Source: Eledone cirrhosa
Lineage: Eukaryota > Mollusca > Cephalopoda > Octopoda > Eledonidae
Length of the DNA: 64,000 nt
Direction of reading: 5' to 3'
Assembly: GCA_964016885.1 (NCBI GenBank)
Contig: OZ024740.1
Coordinates: 206,704,191-206,768,190, forward strand
Both the position numbers and the translations under genes were made by a program. Positions 34,757-45,659 of this stretch are shown piece after piece (position 1 is the stretch's first letter; every line of letters begins with the position of its first letter). A model generated the notes under the pieces. That model made no database searches. It was not told the DNA's origin and worked only from the letters and a program-made list of their open reading frames with translations.

Positions 34757-35010
34757 TAACTATCTTCCTGTCCTCTGCTTTGAGGGCAGCGGAGTCCGGA
34801 TTTGTGGCCGAAGCGACAAGGCTGGAGGCGGAGAGAAGCGACGCCGCGTCTCACAGGGATTTACCTCCTTCGAAAGGAAAGAGGGTTAATCCGTCGGAAC
34901 TATTACTATCGTCACGGTCGAGGCCAGCTGACTCCAGTTGGGAGGGGAAGCTGGCTGCGTCGAGGCTCCTCTTGATGCTGCCATTTATAGCGGCGTGTCG
35001 GGGGGATACG
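34757..35010 (-). repeat. 254-bp direct repeat, copy B (LINE-derived)
   Basis: The partner of 33678-33931. It continues to 35098 into the CTCTCCCGCTCTCCCCATCT segment shared, inverted, with the window start. Confidence 0.6.
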
Positions 35011-35077
35011 AACACAAGAGAGCCAAACTCCCACCATCACTACCTCCGCCTCTCCCGCTCTCCCCATCTCTCACTTT

Positions 35078-35395
35078 TGTGAGCAAATGGGGGCCCACGC
35101 GCTGGCAGCCCTGTGGCCCCGGCGGACAGAATAGAGAAAGTGTTTCCTCAGAGGATGATGAGAGAGACGCGTTGGAAGAGCTATTCCAGCTCGCGAGGCT
35201 CACACCTGCAGGTAGCCAACTCTGTGCCAATGGTGGTGAGCAGTGAGGTGGCCCTAGGGCCAAGGACACCAGAAGTCTCCACAGCCACGGGCTCGACCAA
35301 AAACCCGTCGGAGAGTGACCTATATTTGGAGCTATTATAAGCAAATGGTGGGCCCACAAGCTGGCCGCCCCGTGGCCCCGGCAGACAGAATAGAG
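35078..35395. repeat. two copies of an AGCAAATGGKGGGCCCAC segment
   Basis: About 58 bp at 35078-35137 recur at 35338-35395, both ending GGCCCCGGCRGACAGAATAG. The interval is open on both strands, but no protein is recognised. Confidence 0.6.
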
Positions 35396-35399
35396 AACT

Positions 35400-35700
35400 T
35401 CCTAGCTGCTTTATAACTTCCCATTTTTCTTTATCTTATTTATTTTTTAGCATTTTTATTTAATTAAACATTTTTTTTTAATTTAAAAAACTTAATTCTT
35501 ATTTTTATATTTACTTATTTCTGTATATCTTGGTTTTTGTCTCTCAACTGCAAGAAGTACTTGATACTTCCCCTAGTCTGTCATGGCTTACTAGCTTTAT
35601 ACGGACGTTTAGATTAAATAAATAGATAAATAAATAAATAAAAACACTACTGAGCATTTGTCCGCTATTCTAATCACTCAGCCAAGCTCCTGTCCTTATT
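35400..35700. other. AT-rich unassigned sequence
   Basis: No gene recognised; an (AATA)n run lies at 35619-35641. Confidence 0.4.
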
Positions 35701-35709
35701 ATATAAATA

Positions 35710-35775
35710 ATTGCTTCTTCTTTGGCACAAGGCCAGCAATTTAAAGGGGCGTTACTGGTATTTTATGTTACACGG
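35710..35775 (-). mobile_element. SINE tail fragment
   Basis: Only the GCTGGCCTTGTGCCAAAG-type tail and part of the body remain. Confidence 0.6.
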
Positions 35776-35826
35776 ATGATAATGGTTTCTGCGTTTGGAA
35801 TCCGGCCTTCTGTTGTCTTTTATATA

Positions 35827-36140
35827 TAGTGAACCTCCGGCATTCGCGGTCCCAGTTATTCACAGAATTTTCCTTAGAACCTAACTAATAATTGTTCATG
35901 GAAACCACCGCATATTTGCGGAATCGTAAATATCTTCCGCGACTTTTTTTAATGGGTTTTTTCGTGGCAATATATATATATTTTTAACGCTAAACTATTA
36001 ATAACAATATACCGTATTTGCCGGCCCATTGGACGCCCCTTCGCATAAGACGCTCTCTCTTTTTTAATTATATTTTGCGTAATATTTTGACGTTTATAGT
36101 CATTTTTATGGATCACGTCCAATATTCGCGGTTTTTCACT
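35827..36140. mobile_element. pogo/Tigger-like MITE with an internal insertion
   Basis: The termini TAGTGAACCTCCGGCATTCG and, on the other strand, AGTGAAAAACCGCGAATATT are imperfect inverted repeats of the pogo/Tigger type. Between them, 36010-36060 (ACCGTATTTGCCGGCCCATT and CATAAGACGC) looks like the end of a second, unrelated MITE nested inside. Confidence 0.5.
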
Positions 36141-36195
36141 CTTTGTGGGTGCTCTAGGAACGTAACTCCTCCGAATACCGGGGGATAAAACTCTC

Positions 36196-36197
<2 letters not shown>

Positions 36198-36276
<79 letters not shown>

Positions 36277-36285
36277 CTCTCGCTC
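36198..36285 (+). repeat. (CT)n microsatellite
   Basis: About 38 CT units plus CTCG interruptions. Confidence 0.97.
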
Positions 36286-36304
36286 TGTATATATATATAA
36301 ATAA

Positions 36305-36620
36305 ATATATATATAAGTATGTATACGTACATACATATATGTATACAGACGTACAGTAGTATGTATATATATATATATACATGCACACAGATATATATAT
36401 GTACGTATGGATTCACCGAACATTTATTATAATGCTCGGTGTGTTTGTAAACAAACATCCCGAATTAAGCCGTACAGTGTCTAGCAACCATCCGAGCATT
36501 ATAATAAATGTTCGGTGAATCCATACGTACATATATATATGTGTGCATGTATGTATATATATATACATACTACTGTACGTCTGTATACATATATGTATGT
36601 ACGTGTACATACTTATATTT
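36305..36620. repeat. palindrome, about 125-bp arms
   Basis: Left arm about 36315-36441 and right arm about 36493-36612 are inverted copies (ATTCACCGAACATTTATTAT and complement) around a 50-bp spacer. No hammerhead core found in the arms. Confidence 0.8.
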
Positions 36621-36672
36621 AAGTAACAGCCGTACTAAGAGTGAGAAATGAAATTTCGTTTCATTTTTTCCG

Positions 36673-36677
<5 letters not shown>

Positions 36678-36719
<42 letters not shown>
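36678..36719. repeat. (AT)n microsatellite
   Basis: About 21 AT units. Confidence 0.95.
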
Positions 36720-36721
<2 letters not shown>

Positions 36722-36928
36722 AGAAGGTAGTACAGCATAATCGAAGCTCTGGTTGCAGACAAGCTAACGAATGCTGTCGGGAAGTGCAGCCAAAAGCACT
36801 CAATAAGGAATTTTACCTTAGAGTTATAACATTACGTTTAGACAGCTATGCAAATTGAAGACAGCGACCGAAATGCGAGCCGCTAGGACCAGAACAACGA
36901 AAAAAACCGACTCAGGAAAATCTTATAG

Positions 36929-36986
36929 TGTAAATAAAGTTTCATACACTTAACATGTTAAGTGTATAAAAATTTGTTTGCACTAA
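36929..36986. repeat. small palindrome made of PLE2 outer end sequences
   Basis: TAGTGTAAATAAAGTTTCAT, ACACTTAACA and their inverse meet directly at ACATGT. The same words, separated by the whole element, lie at 37058-37092 and 39105-39142. Confidence 0.7.
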
Positions 36987-37082
36987 ACAAGCTATCTTCC
37001 AACAGATCGAGCACTGTTTTCCTTGATTTTTCATCTCCGGATATATATATATATCCGTGTTAAGTGTATGAAACTTTGTTTG

Positions 37083-37189
<107 letters not shown>

Positions 37190-37217
37190 TGGTTACACAA
37201 CAGTTAGTTCACCATAC

Positions 37218-37255
37218 CGAGAACAATTGTTTCACCTTAGCGGATCCTCAGCTTG
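37218..37255 (-). ncRNA. hammerhead candidate, left arm of PLE2
   Basis: On the minus strand, CTGAGGA (37251 to 37245) and GAAA (37233 to 37230) are intact. Stem III is AC/GT with loop AATT. Stem I has three of four pairs (one A-C mismatch relative to the right arm). Stem II is only two G-C pairs. Confidence 0.5.
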
Positions 37256-37527
37256 TAATGGACATGGTTATACGGAACAGGAAGGACAACCGTACGAACG
37301 CGCATGCGTAGAAACGATCACTTCACACAGGCAATACTAAAATGCGTGCGAGAGGTGTAAGGGAGATAACTGTGAAAGTCCGAAAAGTTTCTAGTTGATA
37401 AGAACATTAGGATGTTGTTGTAATTCAATCCGGAGCTTTGTAGTTACGTAAGAGGTGTTTCGAGACGTGTGGACAACGTGTGAAGAATTCATTTTTCGTG
37501 TTTAGGCAATCGCTATTGCCGGAAAAC

Positions 37528-38773
37528 CCGCCTCTTCAACGACGGAGTAGCCTGGGCAAAGAAGTCAACAACTTCAGACCTATTCGACGTCTCCATGGGA
37601 TCGTTTGACAGTGCTGACGTATGCGACTTGGTTGGTCTATTTATTTTAGACATATTACGTGTTAGATTCCCGGACTTCCACACGGGAATATACCGTGACG
37701 ATGGACTGATTTTATCGAGCCATAAAAGTGGTCACGACCTTGACTGGTTTAAAAAAGACTTAGCTTCTACCTTCAATGAGTTAGGACTTAGGATAACAGT
37801 AGCTACCAACCTCTCTAGCGTATATTTCTTAGACATTAATTTAGACCTTCGCACACACACCTACAGACCCTTCCATAAGCTAAACGAAAAACTCAATTAC
37901 ATTCACAAGGACTCATGCCACCCTCCCACTGTATTTAGAAACTTCGTAAATAATATAAGTACTAGAATCTCAAACATCTCCTCTAATAAGGCTATCTTTG
38001 ACAGGGCGGCACCCTCCTATAACACGGCGTTAGCTAACAGCGGCTTCTCGCAACCTATCAGTTACTCTCCCACTATCAACAACAGCAATAAGAAAAGAAA
38101 ACGTAACAATAAACAAACTATCTGGTTCTCTCCTCCCTTCTCACTCAACGTTAAAACCAATGTAGGCAAAACATTTCTAGCCCTCTTAGATAGACACTTT
38201 CCCATACGTCATAAATACCGCTCCATCTTTAACCGACACAAAGTTAAACTAGGATACTCCTGCGCTAAGAACATGAAGGCCCACATCACCAACAGCCCTA
38301 AGAGCAACACTCCACCAGGGTGCTCTTGCCGTAAGCCCGAAGCTTGTCCCCTTCAACAGCAATGTAACACACCCGCTGTAGTTTATGAAGCTGTGGTCAC
38401 TTCCAACCGACCAAATCAGCCACAAGAGGTCAAATCCTATGTGGGTATGGGGAGGGCCGATTTAAGGAACGCTTCCTGAACCACCAGTCTACCTTCAGAT
38501 ACCCGGAAGACATTCATCCACGAAACTCGCGAGCCAAGCCACGTATGGTCCTTCAAGGACTCAAGTATAGACTACTCCATTCAATGGAAAGCCATCACTA
38601 AGTCCAAGCCATACGCAAGAGGAAATCCGTCGTGTGGACTATGTATTGATGAACGAATAAATATTCTAAAGAGATTATGCAATAGCGATTGCCTAAACAC
38701 GAAAAATGAATTCTTCACACGTTGTCCACACGTCTCGAAACACCTCTTACGTAACTACAAAGCTCCGGATTGA
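37528..38773 (+). pseudogene. PLE2 polyprotein fragment: RT (YRDD) and GIY-YIG endonuclease
   Basis: Open from 37528, it reads RLFNDGVAWAKKSTTSDLFD, then MGSFDSADVCDLVGLFILDI (motif B region), YRDDGLILSSHKSG (motif C, YRDD; 37687 on), VYFLDINLDLRTHTYRPFHK and SSNKAIFDRAAPSYNTALA. A CSCRKPEACPLQQQC zinc-binding motif (about 38322-38366) precedes the endonuclease start VKSYVGM. A frameshift near 38455 moves to FKERFLNHQSTFRYPE, and a compensating shift near 38510 restores the frame for EPSHVWSFKDSSIDYSIQW through the stop at 38771. The N-terminal half including motif A is missing. The 294-codon ORF from ATG 37595 is only part of it. Confidence 0.9.
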
Positions 38774-38942
38774 ATTACAACAACATCCTAATTTTCTTAT
38801 CAACTAGAAACTTTTCAGACTTTCGCAGTTATCGCCCTTACACCTCTCGCACGCATTTTAGTATTGCCTGTGTGAAATGATCGTTTCTACGCATGCGCGT
38901 TCGTACGGTTGTCCTTCCTGTTCCGTATAACCATGTCCATTA

Positions 38943-38980
38943 CGAGCTGAGGATCCGCTAAGGTGAAACAATTGTTCTCG
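38943..38980 (+). ncRNA. hammerhead candidate, right arm of PLE2
   Basis: Stem I pairs CGAG (38943-38946) with CTCG (38977-38980). The core CTGAGGA is 38947-38953 and GAAA is 38965-38968. Stem III is AC/GT with loop AATT, and the cleavage nucleotide is T38976. Stem II is weak (CC/GG flanked by a U-U mismatch), the main doubt. The position near the 3' end of a Penelope-like element fits the family. Confidence 0.62.
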
Positions 38981-39075
38981 GTATGGTGAACTAATTATTG
39001 TGTAACCACTTCTACCTAACTCGTCCCATGGACTGAGTGCTCTACCACTACGGATATTACCTTCCAGTGTTCTAC

Positions 39076-39109
<34 letters not shown>

Positions 39110-39415
39110 TAAACAAAGTTAAGTTTCATACACTTAACACGGATATCGCCAAAGAGTGACTTTCAGAAGTATCTTTAATCTATAGAATATATTTCACTTG
39201 TTTACATTTTATATGTCTTCACCATGTTTTTGTCGAGATTTTGTGGTGATTTTTAAATGATATTTTTCTTTTTATCTAATATTTTTCAAATGATATTCTT
39301 TTTCAAATGATATTCTTTTTAATATATATCTTTTTTGTGATAATTTTGATAATGTTTCTAAATATACTTATGATGTAAGTAATAATATTTTTATATAGAA
39401 TTTAACACATGCATT

Positions 39416-39622
39416 GATGTAGATAATTGTTTCTACTTTTGGCACAAGGCCATCAATTATCCCAGTGCATTACTGGTACTTTATTTTATCGACCTCGTAA
39501 GGATGAAAGGCAAAGTCAACCTCGGCGGGATTTGAACTCAGATCGTAAAGGGACGTAACTATGCTGGAAAGCATGGTGTCTGACCCTCTACCGATACTGC
39601 CAATCCACCGGATGTAGATAAT
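39416..39622 (-). mobile_element. SINE with 12-bp target duplication, minus strand
   Basis: GATGTAGATAAT at 39416-39427 and 39611-39622 flanks a complete copy. Confidence 0.94.
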
Positions 39623-40207
39623 ACTATCTAAATGCATATATAAAAGAATTCTCATCTTTGAAAACATCTAATATACCTTATAATCATATACAAAATAATA
39701 TATTAAATTTTTCTACTTATATTCCGCATATATCTTAATTGTATATTTCTTTAAAAGTAAATTCTAGAATTAAATGACAAATGTAACATATTATTTTAAC
39801 CAAGAAAAATTGGAGTTATCTTTCCCTTTATAATCTAACACGCTTAAACATTGCTTCTACGTAAAAACTTTACATAAATATTTATTTTCGTTGACTTAAT
39901 ACATTTTTTGTGAATGTTTCCTATCTTGATTGAACTATCTAAATGTACAAAACAATCTTCTCAAATAAAATTTATAACTACGTCCTTTTCTTAACTATAT
40001 ATTGAAAATGTAAACACAAAATTCTTCGTAACCCTTAACATATATAAAAATATTTCATTTAAATTATCTATCTAGTGGAAATAACAACATATATACTCAC
40101 CAAAAATATTTATATAAATACATATATAAATAAACCGTTGTAATATAATAAACTAATATATATACTTGCAGCCTTAAAATATACTTATAAATATTATCTG
40201 TATAATA

Positions 40208-40396
40208 TAATTGTTTCTACGTTTAGCACAAGGCCAGCAATTACCCAGTGCATTACTGGTACTTTATTTTATCGACCCCGTAAGGATGAAAGGTAAAGTT
40301 AACCTCGGCGGGATTTGAATTCAGAATGGCAAGGGCCGTAACTCTATACGTCAAAGCATGACGTCCGACCCTCTACCGATACTGCCAATCCACCAA
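40208..40396 (-). mobile_element. SINE, minus strand
   Basis: Complete copy from AATTGTTTCTACGTTTAGCA to CGATACTGCCAATCCACC. The target duplication is not clear in the AT-rich flanks. Confidence 0.93.
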
Positions 40397-40601
40397 TAAC
40401 TCATGATTTGAATAGATCCAATAATTTGTTGTATATCTCAATTATTTAAAAAATTTTAATTGGTATTCTACCACTTCAACACATTCTTAACTCTCATATT
40501 ATTTTATAGATACTACCAAAATATATGATTATATAATTAAATAATTAAATATAATTATATCACACTCTTTACACCATCACTGATATGATCCATACAATTT
40601 T

Positions 40602-40797
40602 ATCCTAATAATTGTTTCTACTTTTGGAACAAGGCCATCAATTACCCAGTACATTACTGGTACTTTATTTTATCGACCCCGCAAGGATGAAAGGCAAAGT
40701 TAACCTCGGTGGGATTTGAACTCAGACCGTAAAGGGACGTAACTATGCTGGAAAGCATGGCGTCTGACCCTCTATCGATACTGCCAATCCTAATAAT
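40602..40797 (-). mobile_element. SINE with 11-bp target duplication, minus strand
   Basis: ATCCTAATAAT at 40602-40612 and 40787-40797 flanks a complete copy. Confidence 0.94.
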
Positions 40798-41071
40798 AAT
40801 AGTGTATTTCTAACTATAATTTTTTCTTATAAAAATTCCTTAAATTTTCTTACACCATAATATTAATATTAGCCTCTCTTTTTTTCTTTCTTCTTCCATT
40901 TATAAATTATCCTAATAATTATTTAAATTTACCTAGCGTCTAAATATAACGATCTTTTTTCAGCCTTATGTTTCAACCCTATTTACATATTCATCCTAAA
41001 GATTTAAAATTTTTCTTTCACTATTCAAACCGAACCTGAACCGATAAGCACCATTTATAAAACAAATTTTG

Positions 41072-41132
41072 TATTTTATCTGATGAGAGCATACCAAAAT
41101 TTTGTTACCCTTGAAATATATATAATAAAATA
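41072..41132 (+). ncRNA. hammerhead ribozyme, PLE1 type (plus strand, left arm)
   Basis: Stem I pairs TATTTTAT with ATAAAATA (41125-41132), eight pairs. CTGATGA is 41080-41086. Stem II is a long imperfect helix closed by CAAAATTTTG. GAAA is 41113-41116. Stem III is AT/AT with a 4-nt loop, and the cleavage nucleotide is A41124. This arm reads TTTTGTTACCC where the right arm's complement reads TTTTGGTACCC, so its stem II has one extra mismatch. It reads toward the centre of this palindrome. Confidence 0.72.
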
Positions 41133-41173
41133 AATATGGTTTTATAAATATAGTTTCCATTTATTAATATCAT

Positions 41174-41237
<64 letters not shown>

Positions 41238-41314
41238 ATTTGCATTGTCGAGGCTTCCAAACGACTTAAAGATATTTACTTATTGTTCCACAATGCTTCA
41301 AGCAAACTTCAATA

Positions 41315-41502
<188 letters not shown>

Positions 41503-41644
41503 TATTGAAGTTTGCTTGAAGCATTGTGGAACAATAAGTAAATATCTTTAAGTCGTTTGGAAGCCTTGACAATGCAAATGGGTAAATATATATATATATA
41601 TCAATGATATTAATAAATGGAAACTATATTTATAAAACCATATT

Positions 41645-41705
41645 TATTTTATTATATATATTTCAAGGGTACCAAAATTTTGGTATGCTCTCATCAGATA
41701 AAATA
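41645..41705 (-). ncRNA. hammerhead ribozyme, PLE1 type (minus strand, right arm)
   Basis: The inverse of 41072-41132: CTGATGA at 41697 to 41691, eight stem I pairs (41645-41652 with 41698-41705), and a better-paired stem II (ATACCAAAA with TTTTGGTAC) than the left arm. Confidence 0.75.
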
Positions 41706-41763
41706 CAAAATTTGTTTTATAAATGGTGCTTATCGGTTCAGGTTCGGTTTGGATAGTGAAAGA

Positions 41764-41769
<6 letters not shown>

Positions 41770-41826
<57 letters not shown>
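41770..41826. repeat. (AT)n microsatellite
   Basis: About 28 AT units directly beside the right arm of the palindrome. Confidence 0.96.
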
Positions 41827-41836
<10 letters not shown>

Positions 41837-41908
41837 TATTAATTTTTCTTTTCACGTTACTTCTTACTTTTTATCTCTCTATTTTAACTTTTATTCTTAA
41901 TTCTATTT

Positions 41909-41975
41909 TCTGATGAAGGACTAGCGTTCGAAACGTTAACACTCTTTTCCTGTTATTTCAAGCGTTAAACCAATA
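41909..41975 (+). ncRNA. hammerhead-like motif, uncertain
   Basis: CTGATGA, an extra A, GGAC-TAGC-GTTC, then GAAACG and, 26 nt on, AAGCGTTAAACC, which could close stem III as ACG/CGT. The same layout with CTGATAA occurs at 32094. The extra A next to stem II and a three-pair stem I make it weaker than the others. Confidence 0.35.
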
Positions 41976-42024
41976 TATTTCTTCAATGTACTGTATCGTT
42001 TGCTTTGTTATTTGTTTACTTTTT

Positions 42025-42103
42025 ACACACACATACACACACACACTTACGCACACACACACGCACACACACACACACATGCACACACACACACACACAC
42101 ACA
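42025..42103 (+). repeat. (AC)n microsatellite, interrupted
   Basis: AC units with ACGC and ATGC interruptions. Confidence 0.94.
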
Positions 42104-42109
42104 GAAATG

Positions 42110-42240
42110 CTAATCAATCACAGTTGATTGGAGTTCGATTCAGAGACCGGGTGGTGCCTTGAGTCCTTGATCAAGGCACTTCATTTCCCATTACTCCAAT
42201 TCACTCAGTTGAAAACGAGAGCTAGCATCGGCTGGGGATT
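42110..42240 (+). mobile_element. partial SINE, second family
   Basis: GGAGTTCGATTCAGAGACCG (box B region) followed by TTGATCAAGGCACTTCATTT and TTACTCCAATTCACTCAG, matching the body of the SINE at 63094. The box A end is missing. Confidence 0.65.
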
Positions 42241-42251
42241 AAACTTGCAAT

Positions 42252-42480
42252 GAAATGGTAGCCAGCCCAGGGAGTGGATCTTGTACTTTTAATCGTTTAA
42301 TGCCACATGAAATGGCAGCCAACCCAGGGAGAGATCTTGCACTCTCAATCGTTTAATGCCACATGAAATGGCAGCCAACCCAGAGGGGAATCTTGCACTC
42401 TCAATCTTTAATGCCGCATATAATGGCGGCCACCCTAGGGGAAAATTCTTGTACTCTCAGTTGTTTAATGCCATATGAAA
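42252..42480 (+). repeat. minisatellite, four units of about 57 bp
   Basis: Units start AATGGCAGCCAACCCAGGGA and end TTTAATGCCACATGA, with 10-20% divergence. It follows directly on the SINE body, as tail duplications of cephalopod SINEs often do. Confidence 0.85.
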
Positions 42481-43575
42481 CCAGGTTAAGTCCCACTCCG
42501 ATGAGACTCTATGGTTGAAAATAATTTTACGGTGTGGTATTTATTTACATCCAGGGAGACCTGGCTATTTGAGTTGTGGTGGGAAGCGAATGGACCTACC
42601 TTTCGTCTCTGCTTGGATTCCGACTGAATGTCCACAATTACAGAGCCTCTCTCGCACACAATCATATCACGTCTACACCAGGCTACGATCTGACGAAAAA
42701 GAGACAATGATAGGCACCCGAACCCTGATATGACGTCACTGGTCCCTCGCATCCGACAAGACCTCCCCACACTTCCGGCACTTTTTTTTCGGCAGCCCCG
42801 TAGTGTAAAAGTGTATCAGGCTTTGGTGCTTTGTGGGTAGAATGGGGGATTCAGAAAATTCTGCGCGGACACCTCTAATCCGCAGTAATACTAAGGCGGA
42901 TTTTTGGAATAAGTTATCACAGTAACATTTCTAAATTTGAAGGTGCACCATTGAAAAGTAGGGGGTATTGTCAAACAGTGCTCACTTTTGGTTATAGGTC
43001 CGTATAAACATAAGACTATTGCTAGGAGATAATCTTTTGTCAAGCTCTAAATTTGTAATCTGAAATCCTGTTCTCTGACACGTTCGTTCCCTAAGAAATA
43101 TCGATAATTGAGATTAAAGAAGAAGAAAAAATAAAGATATATATTAATTCATGGCAATATAATGAATGAAAAAGCAGAGAAATAACAAAATACCATAATA
43201 CTAAGATGGCGGTTGTTACGTGAAGAATATTAACTGAACTAATGACGTCAAACAAATGTTTTGCAGAATGTTTTCATGAAGGTGGAAATAGGAGAAATAC
43301 TCGGAATGTTGTTCCTCGTTATACGTAGAATCATTCAGCTTTATAATAAACACTGACAGCCTGTTAGTAAACACTGGTCGTTGTCACTGAATATTTGGGA
43401 AGTTGGCCAACAACATACAACTAAGGTTTCTCACATAATCAAGAAGCCTGAACTTTTGTTTCGTATTAGACGAACCGAAATTGGAATTTGTTTTCTTCAT
43501 GCTTTCCCCATAACCACCCACGCCTCTCTCTCACACGTCTCAGAAGTTATAAAAGAAAAGTCACGGGCGTGTATG
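42481..43575. other. unassigned sequence
   Basis: No protein or element recognised. Short frames (42515-42733; 43381-43653) lack known motifs. Confidence 0.4.
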
Positions 43576-43578
43576 TCT

Positions 43579-43579
43579 G

Positions 43580-43622
<43 letters not shown>

Positions 43623-43623
43623 C
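43579..43623 (+). repeat. (TATC)n microsatellite at the 5' junction of the LINE
   Basis: About 11 CTAT units end exactly where the LINE 5' UTR (CTGGGATGGACACACGCG) begins. Confidence 0.95.
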
Positions 43624-43840
43624 TGGGATGGACACACGCGTATAACTTGCTGAGTAAGTTCTGTTTAAATTTCTATAGAAATTCTTGTCTGATAACTTTA
43701 ATTTTTGTACCATTTTGTAGAGGGACTGCCAGGTCAAACTTTGATCTGGTCAGTCTCTCAAAATATTCTACGCCTTTAGGCGAAATAGTTAAACAAAAAA
43801 AAAAAAGTTTTTTCTTGTTGAAAAGTCAATATTTTTTTAA

Positions 43841-45337
43841 ATGGCCGAAGCTTCTTCACCAAAATTCGAAGGAGGAAAGGGGAAGATGAACTTACAGCTT
43901 CCCCCTGCCACTGTCACAGTAGCAGAGGTCAAGAAGAAAGGTCAGCCAGAGGAAGAATTCTCTCCACCTGTTAACCGACAACTTGACGTTGCCATGGCAA
44001 CAACCCAAAGAATCAGCAGCAACAGCAACAACAACAACAATGCGACGGACGAAAACAACACCAATAACAATAACAATAACAACAACAACAAGACCAATAA
44101 CGGTGACAACAACAACAATGATAACAACAACACCACCAACGACAACAACAACAACACAAACAAACAAAATTTCTCCTTCGCCGAGACGACAAGGAAAACC
44201 CTCGACTATCTGCCAGTAGATATAACAAAAGCGAAGGAGCTACTGGCGGATGCGAAAAAATATATAGTGTACGGGGAAAATGGTTCATTCACAATCCATT
44301 CCCCCCCGGAACTAAAAAGCCAGAGACTCCTAAACACGGTCATGTTTAGGACAATCTCGAACAAAAGTAAAAAACCAGCTCAACCATCACAGAGCGAGAT
44401 AGAGCTGGTTTTAAAAGACGTCATGAAGGACATCACCTTCATTCAGAAGGATAGACTCTACGGGAGTCTATCCATTCTCATGAAGGACAGGGACACAGCA
44501 GTGAAACTGTCCATCAAACCAATCACATCCACCGCATACACCTTCTACCCTACGTACATGGGTAGAAGAACACAAAAAATAAAAATCCACACCATCCTGC
44601 CGATTATGGACATATGGTGGGTTTTGACAGGTTTTCTGGACCTGGAGGATGACATGCTGGTGTCCATGGGAAAGGCATCGGGTGACGCGTTCAGTGGAAC
44701 GAGCCTCGAACTTGTAGTTCAAATGAGGCCCGAAAGGATCGCCCAGATCCCTGAACGCGTCATACTGGATGATCTAACCTTCATCAACATTACCGTTGAG
44801 GGTAGACGGCCCTCGTGTTACCTCTGCGGAACCAGAGGTCACCTGAGGGCTGTCTGTCCCCAACTTAATAAGAAAACCCCAATCCTGCCTACACCACCAA
44901 CAACTGCACAACCAACACAATCACCACAACTACCACTACAAAAACAACCACCACAGCTCAAACCAAAACAAAACAATGTCCAACCCATCCCCTCCACTCA
45001 AAAAACAAAAACAATTTCCAAAACACCCGTACCGCAAACACAACCCGAAAATATACCCCTCCCCTCCAACGCGGAAGATGACCCTAGTTCGTCGTCAGAC
45101 GAGGAGGAGCACTTCCACACAATCAAAAGAAAAAAAAAGAAAACACACCTCAGACACACAAATGAAAAAAACCCCTCCCCAAAACATAACACTGACACCA
45201 ACACAAAAGAGCTCACAACAGCAAACAAAAAACACCACACAAAAACAAAAACATGCATACACATACATAAATACAAGAAACAAAAAACTGTTAAACATTG
45301 TGTACAACAACAATCTAATAAAAACACAAGGGCCTAA
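43841..45337 (+). CDS. LINE ORF1 protein (nucleic-acid binding, zinc knuckle)
   Basis: The 498-codon frame encodes a probable RNA-binding chaperone, the usual role of LINE ORF1 proteins. It has an Asn-rich low-complexity run at about residues 60-108. A conserved-looking middle follows (about 110-320; for example DVMKDITFIQKDRLYGSLSI). One CCHC zinc knuckle, CX2CX4HX4C, lies at 326-339 (CYLCGTRGHLRAVC), and a Pro/Gln/Thr then Lys-rich tail completes it. The ATG at 43841 is preceded by an A-rich leader. From about 45100 a second frame stays open to the TAA at 45633 and encodes a more protein-like segment (FTQAGDFPHLKMIKAPQDTY), so the true ORF1 may continue to 45635, with a one-base slip, possibly in the A-rich run near 45126-45140. 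Confidence 0.88.
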   Translation: MAEASSPKFEGGKGKMNLQLPPATVTVAEVKKKGQPEEEFSPPVNRQLDVAMATTQRISSNSNNNNNATDENNTNNNNNNNNNKTNNGDNNNNDNNNTTNDNNNNTNKQNFSFAETTRKTLDYLPVDITKAKELLADAKKYIVYGENGSFTIHSPPELKSQRLLNTVMFRTISNKSKKPAQPSQSEIELVLKDVMKDITFIQKDRLYGSLSILMKDRDTAVKLSIKPITSTAYTFYPTYMGRRTQKIKIHTILPIMDIWWVLTGFLDLEDDMLVSMGKASGDAFSGTSLELVVQMRPERIAQIPERVILDDLTFINITVEGRRPSCYLCGTRGHLRAVCPQLNKKTPILPTPPTTAQPTQSPQLPLQKQPPQLKPKQNNVQPIPSTQKTKTISKTPVPQTQPENIPLPSNAEDDPSSSSDEEEHFHTIKRKKKKTHLRHTNEKNPSPKHNTDTNTKELTTANKKHHTKTKTCIHIHKYKKQKTVKHCVQQQSNKNTRA

Positions 45338-45659
45338 CTTCACCCAGGCAGGGGATTTCCCCCACCTCAAAATGATTAAGGCCCCACAGGACACCTATAA
45401 AACTTTAAAAAACAATTTTAAAGAGGACGTGGGTCCCCCCTGCGTCGGGCCCATTAACCGCGTCCTCCTAAAAAACTATCCCACCCCCTCCCCAAACACC
45501 CACACAACTCCAAGCTCCCCAACCACACAACACACTGATGCCCCCACACTTCCACAAACCACCACCCCACCCAACAACCCATCCCCCACCCTAATGGAAA
45601 TTGTGCAGCCCGATACCCGGGACGCAGAGAGGTAAGTGCCTTTTCTCTTCACCACCAAC

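Larger units (their letters stand above)
39150..41070 (+). other. AT-rich region with three same-strand SINEs
   Basis: Apart from the SINEs there is no coding signal. It ends in a hammerhead of the PLE1 type (41072), so it is plausibly a Penelope-like 3' tail that collected SINEs. Confidence 0.45.
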
